Virus record (IMG/VR): IMGVR_UViG_3300036945_000814 | Span: 43,026 to 107,025 of that record | DNA from: a virus | Strand: one strand, 5' to 3' | Length of the DNA: 64,000 bases | In this document: piece by piece, positions 34,836 through 43,824 of the stretch | Layout: every line of letters begins with the position of its first letter | Position numbering within the stretch: position 1 is the stretch's first letter | Notes under the pieces: model-generated | Seen by the model: only the letters and a program-made list of their open reading frames with translations | Databases searched by the model: none | What the model was told of the DNA's origin: nothing | Made by a program: the position numbers and the translations under genes

Positions 34836-35300
34836 ATGGCGAAGCAGAACGAAGCCCCGAGCACCCCGATCCTCGGAATGCCGGACCCCGAGCGCGCGCT
34901 CAAAGAGATCACGAGCGCCGACATCGTCGAGGCAAGCGCCTCGACGCCCTCGCCGATGGCGTCCGAAGAATACGCCTTCACCATCGATCACACCGACGGC
35001 GCCGGCGTGCGTCGCAAGGGCGAGTTCAAGAACCGCATCCTGACGATCGAGCAGCGGCTCAACATTTCCCTCCTGCAAGCCAAGCTCACGCGCAACACGC
35101 CGTGGGAAGCCTTGGATCCCGAGGGGCAGTACCTCACCACCGTCGTCGCGCACCTCACGTCGTCGCTCATCGAAAAGCCGGCATGGTTCAAGGTGAGCGA
35201 AATGCGCAACGTCGCCCTGCTCAACCTCGTCTATGCGGAGGTGGCGCGGCACGAGAGCTACTTTCGTGGCGAGCGCCCGATTGAAGGCGCTGGCGCGTAG
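34836..35300 (+). CDS. Tail assembly chaperone, N-terminal frame
   Basis: The 154-residue product lies between tube and tape-measure genes, the conserved place of the G/GT-type chaperone pair. It is mostly helical in its second half (IEQRLNISLLQAKLTRNTPW, LTTVVAHLTSSLIEKPAWF). It overlaps by 68 bases an open frame in the +1 register that has no good start. The pair is expected to yield a short and a frameshift-extended chaperone that wrap the tape measure. Confidence 0.7.
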   Translation: MAKQNEAPSTPILGMPDPERALKEITSADIVEASASTPSPMASEEYAFTIDHTDGAGVRRKGEFKNRILTIEQRLNISLLQAKLTRNTPWEALDPEGQYLTTVVAHLTSSLIEKPAWFKVSEMRNVALLNLVYAEVARHESYFRGERPIEGAGA

Positions 35301-35670
35301 CGAGGCCGTCAACGTCGTCGACCTTCTGCGCGAGTGGTGGACGACGACGCTTGGCCGCCCTGACGACGACCGTCCGTTTCTCAAGCAGCCGCCGGGCACT
35401 GTGCTGCTCCGGTTCTATCGGCACGCGGCCAACGACCTCCGCCAGCTCAAGCAAAAGAGCGGCAAGGACTTCGCCGAGCTGCGCGAAATGGATCGCCTTG
35501 AGGCCATGCTCGACCCGACCGAGGTGACCGAGACGTTCGTGCAGCGCCTTGAGGCCGCTTGGCGCGGTACGCTCACCACCAGCGGCGACAAGATTTGGGA
35601 CGGCTGGCTTGAGGCCGTGCGGCTCGGCGAGATCCCCGCCGCGTGGTACGGGCCGGTGCAGAAGGGCTGA
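35233..35670 (+). CDS. Tail assembly chaperone, frameshift extension
   Basis: This frame is open from before 35233 to 35670. The only ATG (35233) and TTG (35281) lack ribosome sites, so expression by frameshift from the upstream chaperone is likely. The real extension would then start near 35265. The encoded 130-residue tail (EAVNVVDLLREWWTTTLGRP, RFYRHAANDLRQLKQKSG) is helical and charged. Position and architecture match the T part of GT-type chaperones. Confidence 0.6.
   Translation: MRRWRGTRATFVASARLKALARSEAVNVVDLLREWWTTTLGRPDDDRPFLKQPPGTVLLRFYRHAANDLRQLKQKSGKDFAELREMDRLEAMLDPTEVTETFVQRLEAAWRGTLTTSGDKIWDGWLEAVRLGEIPAAWYGPVQKG
35262..35267 (+). other. Candidate +1 programmed frameshift site UUU CGU
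   Basis: In the chaperone frame the codons TAC TTT CGT lie at 35259-35267. A one-base forward slip on TTT re-pairs tRNA-Phe with TTC and enters the second frame at GTG GCG. TTT followed by CGT is the core of the influenza PA-X +1 site. The second frame needs +1 or -2, so a normal -1 site would not serve. Confidence 0.5.
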
Positions 35671-35675
35671 GAGCG

Positions 35676-37997
35676 ATGACGACGAACAAGGTCGAAACGA
35701 CAATCGCCTACAAGCTCGATGCCCGCGGCCTTCGGGACGCGAAGCGCGAGCTTGAAAAGTCGTTCAAGCCCGACAGCATCACCGCCCTCAACAGCGCCCT
35801 CAAAGATGCCCGCACGCGGGTGAAGGATCTGAGCGCCGAGTACGCGAACGCGGCGAAGCAGACCGGGGCGATGGCGGAGTTTCCGAAGACGCTCCGCGAG
35901 GGCCTGCGCACGGCGCGCGAGGAGGTCCGGCGGCTGACCGACGACCTCGGCAAGCAGCTCGGCGCCGAGCAAAAGCTGCACGACCTCCGGGTGAAGTCGG
36001 CGATGCTCGCCAAGGTCACGCGCGCGCGGGAACAGCTCGCCGCCGCGGTGGCCGACGGCAAGTTCAAGAAGGGCGGCGCCGGCGTCGGCCGCATGACCGA
36101 CAGCGAGGCCCTGCACGCCGCGTCGGCGATGAACCGGGGCACCGCTTTCCGACAGGGCATCTACCAAGGGCTCGGCGGCCCGATCTCGCAGTTCATGCAG
36201 CGCCGGGACGGCGCGACGACGGCCGAGCAGCGCGCGGAAATGCGCTCGCAGTTCACCGGGCAGATGATCGGCGGCGCGGTATCCACCATCGGCCGCGGGA
36301 CGATGCAGGCCGGCCGCACGGCCCTCAACATGGGCTCGGCGATGGCCGGCGGCGCTGGCCCGATGAGCACCGTGCTCGGGAGCATCCCCTTTCTCGGCGG
36401 CGCGGCGGCGCTGGCCGAAGGCGCCGTCGGCTCTTTCGTCGACCGCCAGCGGGCCAACCTCGGTGCCCTCCCGTTCATGGGCGGGGCCATCGCCGAAAGC
36501 CAAGCTCGGGGCAATGCAGCCCGCGCAGCGGTCATGCGTAGCGGCGCCGCCGGGGATGCCGGCGTCACCGCCGGCGGCCGCGATGCCTTCCTCAACAACA
36601 TGGTCGGCGCAGGCACGGGCGCTCGAAACCGCGCCGCGGCCATGCAGGAGGCCGTTGCGGGCGTCTATGGCAAGCGCCCGGATGCCGACTACGACGTTTT
36701 CAACGACATCCGGGCAGGCAAGGTCGGCGTCTCCCAGATTCCCGGCCTGAGCCCCGGCGAGCGCGCCGAGATCGCCAACGCCGCCCGGACCCGCATCGCC
36801 GACAAGGGCGTGGCCGCCCTCTCCGGGCAGAGCGCCGACCGGGCCGGGCAAGTCGCGCTCGAAGAACACCGCAAGGCCACAGTGAAGCGCGCCGACGAGG
36901 CATACGCCGAAGCCGCGGGCGATCCCTTTGCCGGCGCCAAGGCCGCGGTCCACGGGCTCATGACAGGAACCGAGGCGATCCAAGCAAGCACGGCGTTCAC
37001 GCGGAAAGTCGGGGGCGGCGTCAACGACGATCAGTTCGCCCAAGCCTTCGCCGGCGAAACCCTGTCAGGTGTCGATCAAGGCACGAGCGCGGCCTTGTTC
37101 AAGGCGCAGCGCGCTGGCCGCGGTGGCACATCGAAGAACGAGCGGGACATGCTCGCCAAGGCCATCGGCGCGGCGACGGCGCAGGGCCTCGAAGGGTCCG
37201 AGATCGGCGAGTTTCTGGACGTCATCGCCAGCGCACAGGCGGAGTCTTCGCAGAAGGGCCTTTCCCTCGACACCGACGCGCTCGGCGACATGGCCGTCGC
37301 GCTTTCGCGCGCAGGGCTCGCAGGGCCGCAGGCCGGGCGGGTCATGGCGGGCGTGTCGAGCTTCGCCGAGGACCAGCTCACGAGCGGCGTGAAGGGTCCG
37401 CTCGGCATCGCGCTCATGCGCTCGCAGGGCTTCGATCCAAGCAAAGGCAACTTCCTCGAAACGCGCGCCAAGCTCGCAGGGGGCATGGACGCCGGCGGCT
37501 TGTTCGACTTCCTCAAGCAGATCGCTCCGGGTGAAGGATCCGAGCTGCAAAGAGGGTTCAACATGGAATCCGCGCTGCGCTCGGGAGGCATCAACCTCGG
37601 CCAGCAGGGCGGCGTTTCACTGGCGAACATGGTGAGCGGCGGCAAAGACGCCTTCATGGCTTCCATCGGCGACCGCAAGGGCACGGCCGACGAGCTGCTT
37701 GCCTCAATGGCGATGAAGGATTCTGCGGGCAACGCGACCACGCTCGGGCAGATGACCGGAGGCATCCGGGGGCAGAACGCCGTGCAGGATGCGCTCGTCG
37801 GCGCCGGCGGCGCTGCCGCAGGCAATGTGCAGGCGCTTCAACAGCAGGCGGCGAGCTTGGCGTCGACGCTGGCAACCAAGCTCGACGTTCCCCTGTCCGC
37901 GGTGACAAACGGCGTCATCACGATGTCGAAGAACATCGAGCGGATTCTAGGTTGGATCGACGCAGTCGCGGCCACAGGAAAGAGCGGGATGCCATGA
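35676..37997 (+). CDS. Tape measure protein
   Basis: The start is ATG 35676, giving 773 residues; the frame extends upstream to a GTG but overlaps the chaperone. The N-terminus is a coiled coil (LRDAKRELEKSFKPDSITAL and onward). Gly/Ala/Met-rich stretches about residues 180-300 include likely membrane-active segments (STVLGSIPFLGGAAALAEGA), and the rest is helical. Tape measures set tail length and help DNA pass the membrane. The gene directly follows the chaperones, as expected. Confidence 0.75.
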   Translation: MTTNKVETTIAYKLDARGLRDAKRELEKSFKPDSITALNSALKDARTRVKDLSAEYANAAKQTGAMAEFPKTLREGLRTAREEVRRLTDDLGKQLGAEQKLHDLRVKSAMLAKVTRAREQLAAAVADGKFKKGGAGVGRMTDSEALHAASAMNRGTAFRQGIYQGLGGPISQFMQRRDGATTAEQRAEMRSQFTGQMIGGAVSTIGRGTMQAGRTALNMGSAMAGGAGPMSTVLGSIPFLGGAAALAEGAVGSFVDRQRANLGALPFMGGAIAESQARGNAARAAVMRSGAAGDAGVTAGGRDAFLNNMVGAGTGARNRAAAMQEAVAGVYGKRPDADYDVFNDIRAGKVGVSQIPGLSPGERAEIANAARTRIADKGVAALSGQSADRAGQVALEEHRKATVKRADEAYAEAAGDPFAGAKAAVHGLMTGTEAIQASTAFTRKVGGGVNDDQFAQAFAGETLSGVDQGTSAALFKAQRAGRGGTSKNERDMLAKAIGAATAQGLEGSEIGEFLDVIASAQAESSQKGLSLDTDALGDMAVALSRAGLAGPQAGRVMAGVSSFAEDQLTSGVKGPLGIALMRSQGFDPSKGNFLETRAKLAGGMDAGGLFDFLKQIAPGEGSELQRGFNMESALRSGGINLGQQGGVSLANMVSGGKDAFMASIGDRKGTADELLASMAMKDSAGNATTLGQMTGGIRGQNAVQDALVGAGGAAAGNVQALQQQAASLASTLATKLDVPLSAVTNGVITMSKNIERILGWIDAVAATGKSGMP

Positions 37998-39538
37998 CGC
38001 GAACCCCGATCACGCCAGCCCCTCGCTACCTCTCGTTCACGACGAGGTGCTTCGCGCGCGTCTACAGGCACGACGGCGAGCCGCTTGACCTCAAGGCCCA
38101 CATCGAACACGGCAAGGTCGAAGGCGCGCCGACCATCATCGCCTGCACGACCAGCAAGACGCTCGCAGCGGCGAGCGGGACGTTCTCGCTCACCCTCCGC
38201 CTGCCGCACGACTACCCCATCCGCGACGAGATCCGCAACGCGGATTGGATCTCGATCTGGTGGCAGCGTGGCGACCAGACCTTCCACGGGATGCTCGGGA
38301 ACATCGACGGCGTGCGCCGCTCACGCGGCGTCTCGGAGGGAGCGACCACCGAAGATTGGATCGTGAACGGTCGCGACGTCGGCAAGGTGTTCGAGACGGC
38401 CGAAGTCTGGTTCAACGAGTACGCGAAGTTCGAGACGAACGTCGGCGGCCAGATTTTCGGCGGCCGCCTCAACTACATCCCCGGCGGCTCCCCTGACCGC
38501 GTCGTCGAGAATCTGATCTCCGCCTTCATCGGCGGAGACGGCAACGTCGGGGGCGCGTGGCGCTGGCCGCAGGGCTTGCGCGGCCGCTTCGGCACCTTCG
38601 TCGCCGACGGGCTCAAGCTCCGCATCCTCGGGACAAAGGAGCGGCGCGCGACCACGATCACCATCGGCGACTCGTTCGTGCTGGCAGGCGGCGCCGGCCT
38701 TCTCCGCGGCGAAATGATCGATCAGGTGAGCCTCTTTCAGCCCGAGGTCGGCACCAAGCTGCACGACATGGTCACGCAATGGTCGAACCCGGTCCTCAAC
38801 GAGCTGTACTACGACCTCTACACCGAGGACGACGCGGAGAGCCCGCCCGACCGACCGAAGCCGATGGTGTTCTTGCGCGAGCGCCCTTTCGTCAACAGCA
38901 TCCAAGGCATCGACTCGCCGTGGTTCAAGATCCCCACCGTGCGCGTCGACCGGAGCGAATGCGGACCCGACGACCTTGGATCGAGCGACCAAGAGCGGGT
39001 CAACATGATCATGCTCTACGCGCGCTCGTCACAGAACACGCAGGCCGAGCAGTTTGCGGCCTACCCGCCAGCGATCGACCAGCTCGACGCTCAAGTCGCA
39101 GGGCTCCGGCGGTGGGAGCGCACGATCGACTTCGCTGGCATCGGATCGACGGGCACGGGCGTCTCGTGGGGCGAGGAGATCAAGACGTGGGAAACGCTCT
39201 TGCAGTCGTGGTACGGGCTCAACCATGAGTGGTTGAATGGATCGGTCAACTTCAACTTCATTCTCGCCGAAGCGCGGATCGGATATCGCCTCATCATGCA
39301 AGGCAAGGCCGACGAGGACACAACGCAGGCGTACATCGAGGGCGTCTCGACGTCGTGGCGGTACCCGAGCGGCGGCACGACGTCGCTTTCGCTCACGCGC
39401 GGTTTCATCGGCTCCGACGCCGAGCTTGTGCGCGCTGTGAAGGCGAAGCAGGAACGCTTCGCCCGCCCTGTGCTCGTGGGCACGGGCGACTTTGTCGGGC
39501 CGTCGGCCGGGCCGGGCGCGCCGGAGGTCACGGTATGA
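37994..39538 (+). CDS. Baseplate hub or tail tip protein
   Basis: ATG 37994 overlaps the tape-measure stop. The 514-residue product has LHDMVTQWSNPVLNELYYDL near residue 255, LTLRLPHDYPIRDEIRNADW near 65 and a C-terminal GVSTSWRYPSGGTTSLSLTR. These are hallmarks of gpD/gp27-like hub proteins. It precedes the spike gene, as in P2 and Mu relatives. The hub joins tube, spike and wedges. Confidence 0.65.
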   Translation: MTRTPITPAPRYLSFTTRCFARVYRHDGEPLDLKAHIEHGKVEGAPTIIACTTSKTLAAASGTFSLTLRLPHDYPIRDEIRNADWISIWWQRGDQTFHGMLGNIDGVRRSRGVSEGATTEDWIVNGRDVGKVFETAEVWFNEYAKFETNVGGQIFGGRLNYIPGGSPDRVVENLISAFIGGDGNVGGAWRWPQGLRGRFGTFVADGLKLRILGTKERRATTITIGDSFVLAGGAGLLRGEMIDQVSLFQPEVGTKLHDMVTQWSNPVLNELYYDLYTEDDAESPPDRPKPMVFLRERPFVNSIQGIDSPWFKIPTVRVDRSECGPDDLGSSDQERVNMIMLYARSSQNTQAEQFAAYPPAIDQLDAQVAGLRRWERTIDFAGIGSTGTGVSWGEEIKTWETLLQSWYGLNHEWLNGSVNFNFILAEARIGYRLIMQGKADEDTTQAYIEGVSTSWRYPSGGTTSLSLTRGFIGSDAELVRAVKAKQERFARPVLVGTGDFVGPSAGPGAPEVTV

Positions 39539-40587
39539 AGGCGACGCAAGTCGGGCTCGGCAACCCGAAGTCGTTTTCGACTCCCGTGGTTCGCGGCGTC
39601 GTCGTCGCCGTCTATTTCTCCGACGGACAGCAAGAGCGCGTCGAAGCAGTCAGGCAGCAAGATCCAAAGTTCTACGGGATGAAAAGCGTCGCGGTGGACG
39701 TGCTCACCTACGGCGGCCGCTTTCGTTCGTACTTGCAGAAGGTCGTCGTCGTCCCCCGGCGGCACGCGCTCAACGACTACGACGGGCTTTGGATCCCGCG
39801 GGCCGCGACCATCGACTTGAGCACGGGCGACGCGCCGATCTACGACAACAAGGACGGCACGCCGTCGGACCCGCGCGACCTCGACGGTGACCACGTCCTC
39901 GTCGAGTTTCTGGAGAACGATCCAAGGCAGCCGTTCATCCGCGACGAGCTGCCCCACCCGCGAACCAACTACACGCAGGTCAAAGCCGCCGGCGACGCCG
40001 TCGAAAGCCGATTCCGCGGCGTCGTCACGCGCATCGACACCGACGGCAACGTCACGCTCGACACGACGAAGGCCAACAGCGGCGCCGTGAATGCACAAGG
40101 CGCTGAAACGTCCGCCCTCGACGCGACGCACGGCAAGGTCACTGTGCGGATGGGCCGCCTCGCCACGTTCACGCTCATCGGCCTCGACGACGCCGGCGGC
40201 GCCGAGACGTTCAAGGTCGACATCGACCCGGCGGCCAAGAAGTTTCGCATCCGCCTCGACGCCGGCGCCGCCCTCGACCTCACCGACAAGGACGGCAACA
40301 CCGTCACGCTGCTCGGGAACGCCACCGTCAAGGCCGTGCGTGAGGATCTGCTCAACACGCTGTGGGGGCAGCTCAAGGTCTACCTCGACGCCCACGTCCA
40401 TCCCGAGGCGGCGCTCCGGGCCGCCTTGGGCGTGGCCGGCGTTGACCCGACCTTGGTCGGCCTCGCACCGCTGGCCGCCGCCGGGCTCGTCACCGCGAGC
40501 GCGAGCCCGCCAACCCCGCCGGCCGCTCCTGCGCCAGCGTGGGATCCCGCCATCGGCTCGAACAAGCTCAAGTTCCCCGCGGGATGA
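39535..40587 (+). CDS. Baseplate central spike protein
   Basis: The start is ATG 39535, overlapping the hub stop. The 350-residue protein has an OB-fold-like N-terminus (GLWIPRAATIDLSTGDAPIY, GDHVLVEFLENDPRQPFIRD), a beta-helix middle (VTRIDTDGNVTLDTTKANSG, VTVRMGRLATFTLIGLDDAG) and the segment LDAHVHPEA. An HxH motif like this can bind metal in spike tips. It would pierce the outer surface of the host during contraction. Confidence 0.7.
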   Translation: MKATQVGLGNPKSFSTPVVRGVVVAVYFSDGQQERVEAVRQQDPKFYGMKSVAVDVLTYGGRFRSYLQKVVVVPRRHALNDYDGLWIPRAATIDLSTGDAPIYDNKDGTPSDPRDLDGDHVLVEFLENDPRQPFIRDELPHPRTNYTQVKAAGDAVESRFRGVVTRIDTDGNVTLDTTKANSGAVNAQGAETSALDATHGKVTVRMGRLATFTLIGLDDAGGAETFKVDIDPAAKKFRIRLDAGAALDLTDKDGNTVTLLGNATVKAVREDLLNTLWGQLKVYLDAHVHPEAALRAALGVAGVDPTLVGLAPLAAAGLVTASASPPTPPAAPAPAWDPAIGSNKLKFPAG

Positions 40588-40622
40588 GGGCAGCGTAGGC
40601 TCGGGGCAGAAGGAGGTAGCGC

Positions 40623-42413
40623 ATGGGGCTCTTTGAGCAACTTCGGGAGGACGTGCGGGCCTCGGACGCGGCCGCGGTGCTGGCGGGCAAGGTGCCCCGC
40701 CTCGGCCCCGACGATCGCTACACGCAGCCCGGCAGCTACGCCTTCACCCTGCACACCGGCGAGGGCGAGACGGTCTTTCCGCTCGTCCTCAACCCAATGA
40801 ACCTCCGCAAGACGCACCCGTTCGCTGTCGAGCTGACGCCGACGCAGGAAAGCGGCGTCATGGCCGAAGAGAACGGCGTGCTCATTTCCGAGCTGACGAT
40901 CTCCGGCCACACCGGCGTGCGACCCAAGGAAAGCAAGCTCGACGGCGCGCCGCCCATCGCCCTCTCAGGGCAAGCGCATTTTCTGTGGCTGCAAGACGCT
41001 TGCTTTCTCGAATACTCGCGCCTGAAAAAAGATCCAAAGACTGCCGCGAAGACGTGGATGTCGTTCCACAACTTCAAGGATTCAGAGCATTGGGTTTGCG
41101 TCCCGCGAAGCCTCACCTTGGATCGCAATCAGGGCAAAAACTTCTACTACAACTACACGATCGCCGTCTCGCTCATCGAGCAGATCGAGAACCAAAGCAA
41201 GGCGCCCTCCGAGGACAACGAGCTTTTCTCGGCGATGAAAGACGCGATCCGAAACATCGCCCTCGCCGTCGCCACCATCCAAGGTGTCGTCACAGACATC
41301 GAGAAGATCGAGTCGGTGATCAGCGGGACCGTGACGGGCGTGCTCGCCAACGTCACGGCCATGCTCGGCTTCGTCAATGCGTTCGTCACGGGGCAGTCGA
41401 CGTTCATCCGCTTCCCGCAACGCGCCATGCTCACCCTCGCGACCGACATCGACACGATCATGCAGCTCGCAGATCCGAACAAGGTTCTGTCGCTGCCTTA
41501 CGACTACGTCTCGGCGTTCCTCGAAATGCAGGACGGGATCCTGCGGCTGGCCGCCTACCCCGAGAAGTTTTCCGAAGACTTCACCTCGGCAGGCGAGCGC
41601 CTTCGGCAACTGACGCTCGGCCCCGCAGCCTTCGACGCCGCAGACCTCGACGCCGCGGCCGCCAGCTCCATCACGCAGGCGACGCAGCTTGAGGACAGCG
41701 GGCTTCGCCCCGGTGACCGTGCGCGAGTCGATGCCGGCCTTTTCACCCTGCCTGTGACCTTCCCTCGCTACCTCGGCTTCCGCGAGATCAGCGTGGCCCA
41801 CGGTGACAGCCTGCCGTCGATTGCAGCGCGTGAGCTGGGCGACGCCCGCCGGTGGCTCGACCTCGCCGTCGCGAACGCGCTCAAGGCGCCCTATATCTCC
41901 GACGAGGGCCTGCCGTTCACGCTCCGCCCCGGAGCGCCCATCCTCATCCCCACAACCGAGGCCAACCAAGCCGCGGACACCGTGCGGACAGCCGGCGACC
42001 CCGAGGACGGCGCCTCGCAGCTCGACGCCCTCTTCGGCTCCGACTTCGCCCTCGCGCCGCAGGTGGACGGCACCTACGACTTCGTCGTCGACCCCGGCAC
42101 GTTGACGGATCTCGTCGTTGTGAGCGGCGTCTCGAACATCGAGCAGGCGATCAACACGATCTTGTCGACGGACAGGGGCAGCTACTTGCTGCACCTCAAC
42201 GTCGGGATCGCACGCATCATCGGACGGCCCGGCACCGTCGAGCGCGTCATCGAGGCCCGAGCCCGCGTCATCGAGGCCGTGCAACGGGATCCGCGCGTCG
42301 CCAAGGTCAAGAACGCAAGTTTCAAGCTGGCGGGCGATGCGCTTGAGATTGGCCTCGAAGTCGACACCGTCGACTCAAGCCCGATCCGAGTCATCGGCCG
42401 CGTGATCAGCTAG
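40623..42413 (+). CDS. Baseplate protein with LysM-like and gp25-like domains
   Basis: ATG 40623 follows a perfect AAGGAGGT. Of 596 residues, the first 350 form a helical/beta region, the segment at about 386-425 (FREISVAHGDSLPSIAARE, then GDARRWLDLAVANAL) is LysM-like, and the last 115 match gp25/gpW wedge proteins (SNIEQAINTILSTDRGSYLL, ARARVIEAVQRDPRVAKVKN). gp25-type proteins nucleate the sheath and share a fold with T6SS TssE. In most phages these domains are separate genes. Confidence 0.7.
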   Translation: MGLFEQLREDVRASDAAAVLAGKVPRLGPDDRYTQPGSYAFTLHTGEGETVFPLVLNPMNLRKTHPFAVELTPTQESGVMAEENGVLISELTISGHTGVRPKESKLDGAPPIALSGQAHFLWLQDACFLEYSRLKKDPKTAAKTWMSFHNFKDSEHWVCVPRSLTLDRNQGKNFYYNYTIAVSLIEQIENQSKAPSEDNELFSAMKDAIRNIALAVATIQGVVTDIEKIESVISGTVTGVLANVTAMLGFVNAFVTGQSTFIRFPQRAMLTLATDIDTIMQLADPNKVLSLPYDYVSAFLEMQDGILRLAAYPEKFSEDFTSAGERLRQLTLGPAAFDAADLDAAAASSITQATQLEDSGLRPGDRARVDAGLFTLPVTFPRYLGFREISVAHGDSLPSIAARELGDARRWLDLAVANALKAPYISDEGLPFTLRPGAPILIPTTEANQAADTVRTAGDPEDGASQLDALFGSDFALAPQVDGTYDFVVDPGTLTDLVVVSGVSNIEQAINTILSTDRGSYLLHLNVGIARIIGRPGTVERVIEARARVIEAVQRDPRVAKVKNASFKLAGDALEIGLEVDTVDSSPIRVIGRVIS

Positions 42414-42423
42414 AGGATCCAAC

Positions 42424-43824
42424 ATGGCGAAGTTCATCCCGAAGACCTACGAGCAGATTTTGCAGCGCGAGATTGATCGCGCCGTCGCGCGATCCACCCT
42501 CTCGGATCTCACCGAGACGAGCGCGCTCAAGGCCGTGCTCGCCGCGACGGCGCGCGAGGTCGCCGACGCCTACTTCCAGATGAAGAACCTGATCGATCTG
42601 TTTTCGATCGACCGGGCCGCCGGCGCCGACCTCGACGAGCGCGCCAAGGACTACAACCCCGCCGTCATTTCCCGCATCTTGGCGACCGTGGCGGTGGGCA
42701 ACCTCGTCTTCACACGCGCCATCGCCGGCCCGATCGTCGTTCCCGCGGGCACGCGCGTCGAGGTGCCGGGATCCAACCCCGCCATCGTCGCCGTGACGCA
42801 AGCCCCGGTGAACATCGTGTCGGGCACCACGAGCGGCAACGTGTCGAGCACGATGGAGCTGGCGGGCCTCCGGGGCAACGTGGCGGCCGCCACGCTCACC
42901 AAGTTCAAGGGCCTCCGACCGTCCGGCGTGGACGCTGTGACGAACCCCGCAGGCTTCGTGGGCGGCGCCGACAAGGAAACCGACGACAGCTTCCGCGCGC
43001 GCATCAAGGCGTTCGTCTCGACCCTGTCGCGCTGCACGCCGCAGGCCCTTGAGGTCGCGGCGAAGCTCGTGCAGATGCCCTCCGGCCAGCGCATCGTCTT
43101 CGCCAAGACCGTCGAAGACCCGATCAAGCTCGGGCTCGTCTACCTGTTTGTCGACGACGGCACGGGCGCCGCTCAAACGACCGACAGCGGCACGGGTGAA
43201 GTGCTCACCGTCGGCGTGGAGTACCCCGGCGACGTCGCTCAAGGCGGCGAGCAGTACCTCTACACCGACAACTTCCCGATCCTCGAAAGCGCCACGATCA
43301 ACGTCGTGCGCCTCGCCGGCCCGACCACGCTCACCCGCGACGATCCCGGCCCCGACGGCTACCGCCTCAACCCGGCGTCGGGGCAGATTTACCTCAACAC
43401 GCCGCTCGTTGCCGGGCAGAGCGTGACGATCGACTACACATGGATCACGGGCATCGTGAAAGAAGTGCAGAAGGTCATCGACGGCGACGTGCTGGACCCG
43501 GTCAACTATCCCGGCTGGCGCGCCGCGGGCGTGCTCGTGGTGACGCGCGTGCCGACCGTGCTGTCGGTCGTCATCGTCGCGAACATCACCGTGCTCGACG
43601 GCTACAGCCAAGCCACCGTCGGCGCCAACGTCGAAACCGAGCTGGCGGCCTACGTCAACAGCCTCGGGATCGGCAACGACGTCGTCTTCGCCGAAATGGT
43701 GCAGCGCGCGATGGGCGTTGAAGGCATGTACGACATCGCCATCACGGCACCTCTGAGCAACATCGTCGTTCTCGACGATCAGCTTCCGCGCACCAACACC
43801 GTCACCGACATCACGATCACATGA
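42424..43824 (+). CDS. Baseplate J-like wedge protein
   Basis: The 466-residue product has the J/gp47 pattern: SALKAVLAATAREVADAYFQ and DLDERAKDYN at the N-terminus, VVPAGTRVEVPGSNPAIVAV, ADKETDDSFRARIKAFVSTL, and a C-terminal EMVQRAMGVEGMYDIAITAP. J proteins form the wedge ring around the hub and link to fibres. It follows the gp25-like gene, as usual. Confidence 0.8.
   Translation: MAKFIPKTYEQILQREIDRAVARSTLSDLTETSALKAVLAATAREVADAYFQMKNLIDLFSIDRAAGADLDERAKDYNPAVISRILATVAVGNLVFTRAIAGPIVVPAGTRVEVPGSNPAIVAVTQAPVNIVSGTTSGNVSSTMELAGLRGNVAAATLTKFKGLRPSGVDAVTNPAGFVGGADKETDDSFRARIKAFVSTLSRCTPQALEVAAKLVQMPSGQRIVFAKTVEDPIKLGLVYLFVDDGTGAAQTTDSGTGEVLTVGVEYPGDVAQGGEQYLYTDNFPILESATINVVRLAGPTTLTRDDPGPDGYRLNPASGQIYLNTPLVAGQSVTIDYTWITGIVKEVQKVIDGDVLDPVNYPGWRAAGVLVVTRVPTVLSVVIVANITVLDGYSQATVGANVETELAAYVNSLGIGNDVVFAEMVQRAMGVEGMYDIAITAPLSNIVVLDDQLPRTNTVTDITIT

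Noticed and set aside
35233-35235. ATG 35233 as an independent start for the second chaperone frame
   Set aside because: No ribosome site upstream, and gene order strongly suggests frameshift expression.
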